This document shows, piece by piece, positions 1 through 5,195 of a DNA stretch of 9,210 nt. Position 1 is the stretch's first letter; each line of letters begins with the position of its first letter. The translations under genes and the position numbers were made by a program. Source of the stretch: a bacterium (GTDB taxonomy: Bacteria > SZUA-79 > Acidulodesulfobacterales > Acidulodesulfobacteraceae); contig JAJXXD010000002.1 in assembly GCA_021781285.1 (NCBI GenBank), positions 1 to 9,210 on the forward strand, written 5' to 3'. The notes below the pieces were generated by a model, which saw only the letters and a list, made by a program, of their open reading frames with translations, had not been told where the DNA came from and searched no databases.

Positions 1-1
1 T

Positions 2-538
2 CTACATGAGAGTTTCATCGTTTTCTCCTTTCGCGTAAATTTTTGAAAGCTCTTCGGCTATTGCCGGATGGACCATACTTGAAACGTCTCCTCCTAGCCT
101 GGAAATCTCCTTAACTATTGTGGAACTTAAAAACGAATACTTTTCGGCGGTCATCATAAATATAGTTTCTATATCAGGATTAAGCGTCCTGTTGGTGGTT
201 GCGAGCTGAAGTTCGTATTCGAAGTCGGAAACCGCCCTTAAGCCTCTTATTATTACTTTTGCGTCGATACTTTCCACGTATTTTACGAGAAGTCCTTTTA
301 AACCTATTACCGAAACCCTGTCCGTGTCTATTTCTTTATCGTCTTTTATAATTCTGTTTATAAGTTCTATCCGCGTTGGCTGCGGGAAAAGATAGGGCTT
401 TTTTTTATTGCATGCTACGGCGATTATAACCTTGTCGAACACGTTGAGGCTTCTCTTTAAAATGTCTAAATGACCGTATGTTACGGGGTCGAACGAACCC
501 GGGTAAACGGCGGTTTTATATTTAATCGAATCTGCCAT
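2..538 (-). CDS. coaD: Phosphopantetheine adenylyltransferase
   Basis: Transfers AMP from ATP to 4'-phosphopantetheine, giving dephospho-CoA, the penultimate step of cytoplasmic CoA synthesis. From the chosen ATG the protein has 178 residues; family members are about 160. Visible signatures are the nucleotidyltransferase motif PGSFDPVTYGH (residues 13-23, with the T/HxGH-type H23), RGLR (98-101), a TNRTLNPDIETIFM block (115-128) and the C-terminal SFLSSTIVKE block followed by GGDVSSMVHP. The reading frame stays open upstream to a TTG at 583 and an ATG at 556. The ATG at 538 is preferred because family proteins begin only a few residues before the YPGSFDP strand. None of the three starts has a Shine-Dalgarno. 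The stop codon is at 2-4, so the gene is complete. It diverges from rpsT. Function is near certain; the start is moderately sure. Confidence 0.95.
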   Translation of the reverse strand: MADSIKYKTAVYPGSFDPVTYGHLDILKRSLNVFDKVIIAVACNKKKPYLFPQPTRIELINRIIKDDKEIDTDRVSVIGLKGLLVKYVESIDAKVIIRGLRAVSDFEYELQLATTNRTLNPDIETIFMMTAEKYSFLSSTIVKEISRLGGDVSSMVHPAIAEELSKIYAKGENDETLM

Positions 539-554
539 AAAGTTTATTTTTACC

Positions 555-583
555 ATAAAATCGATAAAATTGCAATTAGTCAA
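555..583 (-). promoter_or_regulatory. Possible coaD promoter
   Basis: On the minus strand, TTGACT (578-583, 5/6 to the -35 consensus) and TTTTAT (555-560, 4/6 to the -10) are separated by 17 bp. Transcription would begin near 548, leaving about 10 nt before the ATG at 538. That would exclude the upstream TTG and ATG starts. The region is A+T-rich, so chance matches are likely. Confidence 0.28.
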
Positions 584-611
584 ATTTGTCTTGACGCAAT
601 GAAAATTTTAA

Positions 612-640
612 TTGATTTATTTTTTAAAATTTGATAAACT
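612..640 (+). promoter_or_regulatory. Possible rpsT promoter
   Basis: TTGATT (612-617) and TAAACT (635-640), each 4/6 to the sigma-70 hexamers, are spaced by exactly 17 bp. The start would be near 647, giving a 5' leader of about 52 nt that carries the rpsT Shine-Dalgarno. It is weak evidence in an A+T-rich stretch. Confidence 0.3.
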
Positions 641-698
641 TTAAAATCTATTTTATTTTTATTTAAAATTAAAACTTAAGTTAAGGAGCAAGCTATTT

Positions 699-959
699 AT
701 GGCAAATCATAAATCTGCGGAAAAAAGAGCAAGGCAGACTAAAAAAAGAACGGAGCGCAATACCGGCAGTTTATCTAAAATGAAGACGGGAATTAAAAAG
801 CTTAAAGCCGCCGTCGCCGAAAACGATAAGGAAAAAGCCGCCTCGCTTTTTAATTCAAACGTATCTTATATTATGCAGTTAGCCGCAAAAAAAATAATAC
901 ACGGGAATAACGCATCAAGAAAAGTGTCGGCGCTTGCTAAACTTAAGAATACGTTATAA
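699..959 (+). CDS. rpsT: 30S ribosomal protein S20
   Basis: Primary-binding protein of the small ribosomal subunit that contacts 16S rRNA. The 86-residue length matches the family. The highly basic N-terminus MANHKSAEKRARQTKKR (residues 1-17), the alternating Lys/Ala helical body and the C-terminal KKIIHGNNASRKVSALAK block (64-81) are diagnostic. The ATG at 699 is preceded by AAGGAG (683-688) with a 10-nt spacer, a clear Shine-Dalgarno. The E. coli gene by contrast starts at UUG. The gene stands alone on its strand between divergent coaD and convergent holA. Its stop codon TAA (957-959) lies within a 6-bp overlap with the 3' end of holA. No oddities in the protein itself. Confidence 0.97.
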   Translation: MANHKSAEKRARQTKKRTERNTGSLSKMKTGIKKLKAAVAENDKEKAASLFNSNVSYIMQLAAKKIIHGNNASRKVSALAKLKNTL

Positions 960-972
960 ACAGCTAAGTTTA
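938..972. repeat. 8-bp inverted repeat spanning the rpsT/holA convergent stops
   Basis: TAAACTTA (938-945) and its exact reverse complement TAAGTTTA (965-972) flank a 19-nt spacer that contains both stop codons, which sit back to back in TTATAA at 954-959. The stem would be A/T-rich and weak, and neither strand has a U-run after it, so it is not a textbook intrinsic terminator. It lies inside the last codons of both genes. Confidence 0.35.
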
Positions 973-1937
973 AAAATAAATTCCTCGAAAATCAAATCCG
1001 GAGGATACGACGTCGTCTTAAGTTTCAAGTCGGCGTCTTCCAAAAGTTTTACCGTCTTTTTTAATTCCTGAATCTTAAAGGACGATAGATTTTTTATAAA
1101 TTTCTTTTTCAGGAAAGGCAGGACGGAGTTTACGCTTAAAATAGTTTCGAAATCCATGCCGGACTGTTCCTGTATCTTTGCCCTGTGGAGTTTTCTTGTT
1201 TCGTTATATAATACGGATATAATTTTTATAGGTTCTTCCCCGTCGCCGTAAATAATATTAAATATTGAAAACGCCGCTTTTAAATCCCGGTCTAAAATCC
1301 TGTCTGTTAAATCGAATATATTAAATTTTTTTGAAAGGGAAATAACCTGTTTAATTTTGCTTAGAGGTATTTCTATTTTCGCACCCTTTTTATCTTTATC
1401 CGCTTTAGTCCCCGAAGCTAATTTATCCAACTCGGAATCTATGTTTAAAATATTGTTTCCGGTATAGCGCATTATATAGTATGCGGCTTCGTCGGAAAGC
1501 CCGATGCCTTTTTCTCCGGACAGGCTTTTAATATACGACGGCAGTTCGCTGTCATATAAAAGCCTTATTTTGCTGAGCCTGAAATAATCTTTATTTTTCG
1601 ATTCCTTGAAAAATTTTGCATTCTCGTTGATTTTAGAATTCTTATAATAAAATATGACGACGGTATCCGGAGACGGAGATTTTATATATTCCAGCATATT
1701 TTCGTCGTTAAGGAACGAATCGTCGAAATCTTCTACCTGCACGACTCTTTTTTCGGAGAATGCCGGATAGCTTCCGGCGATATTTAAAAATTCGGATAAA
1801 GAAGGGGATACGAGCCTGTCGAAATTAAAATCAAACTGCTCTTTTTTTAAAACTGCGGATTTTATTTTTTCTATTTCTTTATTAATTCTGAATATGTCTT
1901 CCCCGTAAAAAAAATAGATTAAAACTTCGTTCTTCAT
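954..1937 (-). CDS. holA: DNA polymerase III subunit delta
   Basis: Delta is the clamp-loader subunit that binds and opens the beta sliding clamp during replication. The 327-residue length is normal for HolA. The N-terminal IYFFYGEDIFRINKEIEKIK (residues 7-26) fits the degenerate, non-ATPase P-loop region of the family. The middle part carries the acidic VVQVEDFDD segment, and the Lys-rich C-terminal helical domain includes FNIFDLTDRILDRDLKAAF and the family-typical YNETRKLHRAK, ending in a helical collar region. The ATG at 1937 is the first start in frame and lacks a Shine-Dalgarno; TATAAA lies 11 nt upstream of it. The gene diverges from secG and overlaps the rpsT 3' end by 6 bp. Sequence conservation in HolA is low, so the call rests on overall pattern, length and its usual company with rpsT. 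Confidence 0.88.
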   Translation of the reverse strand: MKNEVLIYFFYGEDIFRINKEIEKIKSAVLKKEQFDFNFDRLVSPSLSEFLNIAGSYPAFSEKRVVQVEDFDDSFLNDENMLEYIKSPSPDTVVIFYYKNSKINENAKFFKESKNKDYFRLSKIRLLYDSELPSYIKSLSGEKGIGLSDEAAYYIMRYTGNNILNIDSELDKLASGTKADKDKKGAKIEIPLSKIKQVISLSKKFNIFDLTDRILDRDLKAAFSIFNIIYGDGEEPIKIISVLYNETRKLHRAKIQEQSGMDFETILSVNSVLPFLKKKFIKNLSSFKIQELKKTVKLLEDADLKLKTTSYPPDLIFEEFIFKLSCL

Positions 1938-1983
1938 ATATAATAAATTTTATAACAAAAAAGACTTTTTTAAAAGTTATTAG

Positions 1984-2015
1984 TTGACTTTTTTATTATA
2001 TTTTATTATTATAAT
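1984..2015 (+). promoter_or_regulatory. secG promoter, likely giving a leaderless mRNA
   Basis: A perfect TATAAT lies at 2010-2015, placing the expected +1 exactly on the A of the secG ATG (2022). A second option is TTGACT (1984-1989, 5/6) with TATTAT (2007-2012, 5/6) at the ideal 17-bp spacing, which would start at about 2019. Both leave a leader of 0-3 nt. TTGACT to the perfect TATAAT is 20 bp, longer than usual. No Shine-Dalgarno exists upstream of the ATG. The stretch is very A+T-rich, so this needs transcript ends. Confidence 0.5.
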
Positions 2016-2021
2016 TTTATT

Positions 2022-2357
2022 ATGATGATGCTTTTAACGATTTTATTGATAGTGTCCGCCGTGTTTTTAGTCATAGTAATTCTTATGCAGCAGGGCAAAG
2101 GACAGGAGATGGGCGCCGTTTTCGGCGGAAGTTCCCAGACGATATTTGGAGCTTCCGGAGCCGGTAATTTTTTAACTAAAGCTACGGCCGTTATCGCCAT
2201 AATTTTTATGGGTTCGGCTTTTTTTATATCATATATATCCGCAAAAGAGCAAAACCCCATATCGATTAAAAGTTATATTGCCAAGACTGCAAAGCCTTCT
2301 TTGCCGCCGACAGCGTCAAAACAGGCAAAAGCCGTTTCTAACAGCGCCGCTGAATAA
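2022..2357 (+). CDS. secG: Preprotein translocase subunit SecG
   Basis: Small inner-membrane subunit of the SecYEG channel that assists protein export. The 111 residues hold two hydrophobic spans (about 2-22 and 53-73) separated by the diagnostic cytoplasmic motif QQGKGQEMGAVFGGSSQTIFG (residues 23-43), then FLTKAT (50-55). The C-terminal tail is polar and rich in Ala/Ser/Lys. The gene starts at three consecutive ATG codons (2022, 2025, 2028); any could be used. There is no ribosome-binding site, and the first ATG sits right at the predicted transcription start. In many bacteria secG follows tpiA after gap-pgk. Here it is detached, about 3 kb away, and is followed by a tRNA-Leu 68 bp downstream that may share its transcript. 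Confidence 0.95.
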   Translation: MMMLLTILLIVSAVFLVIVILMQQGKGQEMGAVFGGSSQTIFGASGAGNFLTKATAVIAIIFMGSAFFISYISAKEQNPISIKSYIAKTAKPSLPPTASKQAKAVSNSAAE

Positions 2358-2425
2358 ACTTAAATAGCGGATAAACAGAGCATAAGCATATTAGTTTGCA
2401 AGCCTTGGATTTTTATTTATATGAT

Positions 2426-2511
2426 GCCGAAGTGGTGGAACTGGTAGACACACCATCTTAAGGGGGTGGCGGACAAAATCCGTGCCGGTTCGATTCCGGC
2501 CTTCGGCACCA
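2426..2511 (+). tRNA. tRNA-Leu, anticodon AAG
   Basis: An 86-nt class II tRNA with encoded CCA. The acceptor stem is GCCGAAG (2426-2432) with CTTCGGC (2501-2507), followed by ACCA (2508-2511). The D-arm contains GGTAGA (2443-2448). The anticodon stem is CCATC (2453-2457) with GGTGG (2465-2469), including one T-G pair, and loop TTAAGGG. The long variable arm pairs CGGA (2470-2473) with TCCG (2479-2482). The T-arm is GCCGG/CCGGC around TTCGATT. The loop register puts AAG at 2460-2462, reading CUU codons. This matches E. coli tRNA-Leu(GAG) in form, whose loop is TTGAGGT, but with A at position 34. Shifting the register to give anticodon UAA breaks most of the stem. Class, amino acid and ends are very sure; the AAG call is quite sure. 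Confidence 0.93.
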
Positions 2512-2512
2512 C

Positions 2513-3460
2513 CTAAACAGCCTTTTTAGACATCAGCAGAATAAATTCCCTCAAAAAAGCCATATTATAAAGTTCGGAGTTTTGCCCCATAAGGTTTAAC
2601 GCATCCGAAGCGCTTAATTTAATTCTGTAAGGCCTGTTTCTGGTAAGAGAATCGAATCTGTTGGCAATAATTAAAATCTTGCCGTATGCCGAAATGTCTT
2701 CTTCCATTTTGCCGAAAGGGTAGCCCGAACCGTTAGATGCCTCATGATGTTCTAATACCCCGTTGATTATGTTGCGGTTATCTATTCCGCTCGCCATTAA
2801 AATTTCTTTTGAATATATCGGATGTTTCTGAATTTCATAAACTTCGCTTTCGGACAAACCTTTTTTAGATAAAAGCTCCTTCTGGATTTTTAATTTTCCG
2901 ATATCGTGGGTCAGCCCGGAAAGACCTACTTCGTAAAGAGACATTTTGCTCGAAAAACCGAGCCTGTTCGCTAAAGCCATTGAATATATGCTTACGTTCA
3001 TTCCGTGTCCGACTTCGTTATAATCGTAACTCGAAAGATTTAAAAGATTCATAAAGGCAAATTCGCTCATTAATAAATATTCTATGGTCGTTTCAATAGA
3101 TTTTTTAACGTTTTCCTGATTATCCTTAAGATTTCCGGTCGTGATAACGTACTCGGCATAAATCTTTGAATATATGTATATCTTTACGGCTTTTTCTTCA
3201 AAATTAGTGTCATTTGATTTTATAATAGTTTCGATATGTTCCAGAATATCGTTGTCGTACTTTTCCTTGTCTTTAATTTCGATGTAGAGATTATCGACCC
3301 CGTTGTTCTTAAGCCTCAAAGCATCGCTTTGGGAAAAAATAAGGGCTTTAGACCTGTATAGGATATAGTTTTCACCTGATTTTATATAGAGGGGATAATC
3401 GGAATTTTTTCCGAAAATCAAACTTTCGATTATTATAGGAGTATATTGAGGTTTTTCCAT
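2513..3460 (-). CDS. HD-GYP domain protein, possible c-di-GMP phosphodiesterase
   Basis: The 315-residue protein has an N-terminal region (about 1-65, with PLYIKSGENYILYRSKA at 23-39) like the small domain that precedes HD-GYP in other bacteria, a helical linker, and an HD-GYP domain from about 145 to 280. Visible family residues are H152, HDIGK (185-189), H213, HHE (238-240), GYP (246-248) and RPYR (276-279). The family hydrolyses cyclic-di-GMP in the cytoplasm. One expected metal-ligand position is altered: the usual A-D-x-x-D-A-L reads A-N-R-F-D-S-L, with Asn267. Activity is therefore uncertain; it may be a weak enzyme or a sensor. The ATG at 3460 has no Shine-Dalgarno. It lies 16 bp after the metallo-hydrolase gene, so the two probably form an operon. 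The stop codon is 1 nt from the convergent tRNA. Confidence 0.88.
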   Translation of the reverse strand: MEKPQYTPIIIESLIFGKNSDYPLYIKSGENYILYRSKALIFSQSDALRLKNNGVDNLYIEIKDKEKYDNDILEHIETIIKSNDTNFEEKAVKIYIYSKIYAEYVITTGNLKDNQENVKKSIETTIEYLLMSEFAFMNLLNLSSYDYNEVGHGMNVSIYSMALANRLGFSSKMSLYEVGLSGLTHDIGKLKIQKELLSKKGLSESEVYEIQKHPIYSKEILMASGIDNRNIINGVLEHHEASNGSGYPFGKMEEDISAYGKILIIANRFDSLTRNRPYRIKLSASDALNLMGQNSELYNMAFLREFILLMSKKAV

Positions 3461-3476
3461 TTATTATTTTATATTT

Positions 3477-4142
3477 TTAAACAATTTCTGATTTCAGCCC
3501 TTTTTTCTGAACGCCTTCCTTAAATTCTTCAGCCTGTTTTTTTTCTCCCACTATGGTGCCGTAATGCATAGGAATCGACGTGTCGGCTTTAATTTTTAAG
3601 GCGGCTTCTATTGCTTCGGCAGGAGTCATAACATATGTACCGCTTACGGGAATAAATAACAGGTCTATATTTTCCGATGCCAGATTATCCATTTCGGGTA
3701 TATGGTCGGTATCGCCGGTATGGTATATTTTGACGCCGTTAAAGGTTACGATAAAGCCGAGTTTTTTGTCTTCTTTCGGATGATAAACTTTGCCAGGCTC
3801 CCTAAATTTGTTAATGTTATAGGCGGGAACGCCTTTTATGCGCAAATCTTTAAAATCGATTGAATCGCCCGGGCGGATAATCACGATTTTATTATCGTAT
3901 AATCCGTCTATTTCGTCGTTAGTCATTTCGTTCATAAATAATACGGTTGAATCCTTGATCACTTTATGAATATCGTCGGGAGAAAAGTGGTCGAAGTGTT
4001 CGTGCGATATAAATATATAATCGGCCTTCGGTTCATCGCCGTGCAATTTAAAAGGGTCAAAATATATGTTTATTTTACCGTCGCTGACTAAAAAACTGTC
4101 GTGGCAGAATCTTATTATTTCAAGTCCTTTATAATGAAACAT
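3477..4142 (-). CDS. Metallo-beta-lactamase-fold hydrolase (UPF0173/UlaG-like)
   Basis: A 221-residue stand-alone metallo-beta-lactamase fold. Motifs in order are CHDSFLVS near the N-terminus (residues 13-20, the GHxSF region of this subgroup), YFDP (27-30), the metal motif HEHFDH (47-52), HTGDTD (141-146) and PMHYGT (191-196). VSGTYVMTPAEAIEAALKIK (166-185) is typical of the UPF0173/UlaG-like group of small metal-dependent hydrolases. The natural substrate is unknown and I do not assign one. All metal-ligand motifs look intact. The ATG at 4142 is chosen because GGAGG (4148-4152) lies 5 nt before it. An in-frame TTG at 4154 overlaps that Shine-Dalgarno. It is first in a probable two-gene operon with the HD-GYP gene and has its own promoter-like sequence upstream. 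Confidence 0.9.
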   Translation of the reverse strand: MFHYKGLEIIRFCHDSFLVSDGKINIYFDPFKLHGDEPKADYIFISHEHFDHFSPDDIHKVIKDSTVLFMNEMTNDEIDGLYDNKIVIIRPGDSIDFKDLRIKGVPAYNINKFREPGKVYHPKEDKKLGFIVTFNGVKIYHTGDTDHIPEMDNLASENIDLLFIPVSGTYVMTPAEAIEAALKIKADTSIPMHYGTIVGEKKQAEEFKEGVQKKGLKSEIV

Positions 4143-4147
4143 AGGAA

Positions 4148-4152
4148 CCTCC
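4148..4152 (-). promoter_or_regulatory. Shine-Dalgarno that fixes the metallo-hydrolase start
   Basis: On the minus strand GGAGG is followed by 5 nt (ttcct) and then ATG at 4142. The competing in-frame TTG (4152-4154) overlaps this site, so it cannot be the start. Confidence 0.8.
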
Positions 4153-4182
4153 AAATATAAATTTGATTAATCGGTTCTTATA

Positions 4183-4212
4183 ATTTTATCACAATTTTTG
4201 CCGATTTGTTAA
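4183..4212 (-). promoter_or_regulatory. Promoter for the metallo-hydrolase/HD-GYP operon
   Basis: On the minus strand TTAACA (4207-4212, 5/6 to -35) and TAAAAT (4183-4188, 5/6 to -10) are 18 bp apart. TGA directly precedes the -10, an extended -10 element. Transcription would begin near 4176, giving a leader of about 33 nt that contains the GGAGG site. Confidence 0.48.
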
Positions 4213-4265
4213 TAAAGTTAAATATATTTTGATATATTGAGGTATAATAATTTTATAAATATATA

Positions 4266-4295
4266 TTGTAATTATATGCGGTTGTCGTATATAAT
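4266..4295 (+). promoter_or_regulatory. Promoter candidate for the exported repeat-protein gene
   Basis: TTGTAA (4266-4271, 4/6) and a perfect TATAAT (4290-4295) are 18 bp apart. The start would fall near 4302, leaving a leader of about 85 nt. Another TATAAT at 4243-4248 lacks a partner -35. Just after the predicted start, TTGAA (4305-4309) and TTCAA (4318-4322) form a short inverted repeat of uncertain meaning. The rest of the 244-bp divergent region (4143-4386) holds only A+T-rich sequence and no ORF. Confidence 0.38.
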
Positions 4296-4386
4296 AATTT
4301 ATTGTTGAACGGTCTGTTTCAAGCCATAAAGAAAGGTTGCATTATATTAACAGGCCATTTTAATCTAAAAATCTGAGGTGAAAATT

Positions 4387-5124
4387 ATGAAAAACGTGAA
4401 AATCAAAAAAAGCTTATTATTTTTCGCGGCTTTCGTCGGAATGTTCGTTTTATTTTTAAGCGGATTTGCGGCATATTATTCCTCTCCGGCGTATTCTCAA
4501 GGCTACTATGGCGTCGGCGTGGCCACGCCTAATTTTGCTTTTTCTTTCGGCAGCGGCGTAAATGCCTATGAAGCTCCTATGTATGGCGGCTACGTTTACG
4601 GATATAACGGCTATTATTACAGGTGGTTTAACGACGGATGGGTTTATTCAAACGTATATGCGGGTCCATGGTATCCGGTAACTGCGGGAATTTATCTTCC
4701 GGGGATATTAGCATTTGGTCCGCCCCCGCCCGTTGTGGCTTATCCGGGGTATTTTACATGGTGGACGAATCATGTGGGTCCATGGTATAGGGCTTATCAT
4801 CCGGGCTGGTGGGCAAGGCATCAAATGTTTTTAAGGAATTACGGCGAATGGCGGTCGCATGTAAATAGTTTTTACCGCAATCATCCTTATCAAAACTGGA
4901 GAATGAGAAGACCTTTTGGACAAGGAGGTCAGGGCTACAGGGGACAAGGACAAAGAGGCAGGATGCAACCGGGCTACAGGGGACAAGGACAAAGAGGTAC
5001 GATGCAACCGGGGTACAGAGGACAGGTGCAACACGGAAGGCCGATGCAACAAGGTCCGGTTTCTAAAGGTCGGGCAAATAAAGGCGGTAAACGTAAAAAA
5101 TATAAAAATTACGAATCGCGCTAA
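4387..5124 (+). CDS. Exported Gly/Tyr/Trp-rich protein with Arg-Gly-Gln repeats, unknown function
   Basis: I do not recognise a named family with a known function. The 245 residues begin with a signal peptide: basic MKNVKIKK, a hydrophobic core at 9-29, and a plausible cleavage after AYS (35-37). The mature part is aromatic and Gly-rich, with YGYNGYYYRWFNDGWVY (71-87) and two GPWY motifs (93-96, 131-134). A PPPP patch sits at 112-115. The C-terminal third is basic and low complexity, with tandem 13-residue units GYRGQGQRGRMQP (183-195) and GYRGQGQRGTMQP (196-208), a diverged third unit, and a Lys/Arg tail. It resembles cell-envelope proteins with aromatic x-W repeats; a surface or periplasmic role is inference. 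ATG 4387 is chosen because GAGGTG (4375-4380) precedes it by 6 nt. The in-frame GTG at 4378 overlaps that site. The gene precedes gap by 71 bp. Confidence 0.8.
   Translation: MKNVKIKKSLLFFAAFVGMFVLFLSGFAAYYSSPAYSQGYYGVGVATPNFAFSFGSGVNAYEAPMYGGYVYGYNGYYYRWFNDGWVYSNVYAGPWYPVTAGIYLPGILAFGPPPPVVAYPGYFTWWTNHVGPWYRAYHPGWWARHQMFLRNYGEWRSHVNSFYRNHPYQNWRMRRPFGQGGQGYRGQGQRGRMQPGYRGQGQRGTMQPGYRGQVQHGRPMQQGPVSKGRANKGGKRKKYKNYESR
4933..5053 (+). repeat. 39-bp tandem repeat inside the exported-protein gene
   Basis: Unit 1 (4933-4971) and unit 2 (4972-5010) are in phase with the reading frame and differ at only 2 of 39 bases. A third, longer and diverged copy occupies about 5011-5053. They encode the GYRGQ...MQP units. 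The near identity suggests recent duplication or slippage. Confidence 0.88.
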
Positions 5125-5172
5125 AATACGGTTTAATTTTTAAAATTCAATAATTTAATTAATTTAATAAAA

Positions 5173-5191
5173 GGCAGGGGGCAGGGGAGAG
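5173..5191 (+). promoter_or_regulatory. G-rich gap leader containing the ribosome-binding site
   Basis: A purine-rich block stands out in an otherwise A+T intergenic stretch. GCAGGGG occurs twice back to back (5174-5180 and 5181-5187), and the block ends in GGGGAGAG (5184-5191), with GGAG 6 nt before the gap ATG at 5196. It serves as the Shine-Dalgarno. A two-layer G-quadruplex in the mRNA is conceivable but unproven. Confidence 0.6.
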
Positions 5192-5195
5192 ATTT

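Noticed and set aside
539..583. Longer coaD from TTG 583 or ATG 556
   Set aside because: It adds up to 15 residues absent from the family, has no ribosome-binding site and overlaps the likely promoter.
591..620. TTGACG at 591 as the rpsT -35
   Set aside because: No acceptable -10 at 16-18 bp (GATTTA or ATTTAT only).
2009..2260. Minus-strand ORF opposite secG
   Set aside because: It is antisense to a clear SecG with no family features.
2396..2425. TTGCAA and TATGAT, 18 bp apart, as a promoter for the tRNA
   Set aside because: The -10 abuts the first base of the tRNA, so transcription would start inside the acceptor stem. Co-transcription with secG is likelier.
2452..2469. Anticodon UAA for the tRNA-Leu
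   Set aside because: The loop CTTAAGG would require stem ACCAT with GGGTG, which pairs poorly, whereas the AAG register gives five pairs.
4143..4154. Metallo-hydrolase start at TTG 4154
   Set aside because: The codon overlaps the GGAGG site that serves the ATG at 4142.
4305..4322. TTGAA/TTCAA inverted repeat as an operator
   Set aside because: Five-base arms in A+T-rich DNA are too short to claim a regulator site; mentioned only with the promoter candidate.
4378..4386. Exported-protein start at GTG 4378
   Set aside because: It overlaps the Shine-Dalgarno GAGGTG. The ATG at 4387 has correct spacing.
4831..5143. Overlapping ORFs on both strands across the repeat tail (4916-5143 plus, 4831-5052 minus)
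   Set aside because: They are low-complexity shadows of the tandem repeat in other frames. Only the exported-protein frame has a signal peptide and ribosome site.
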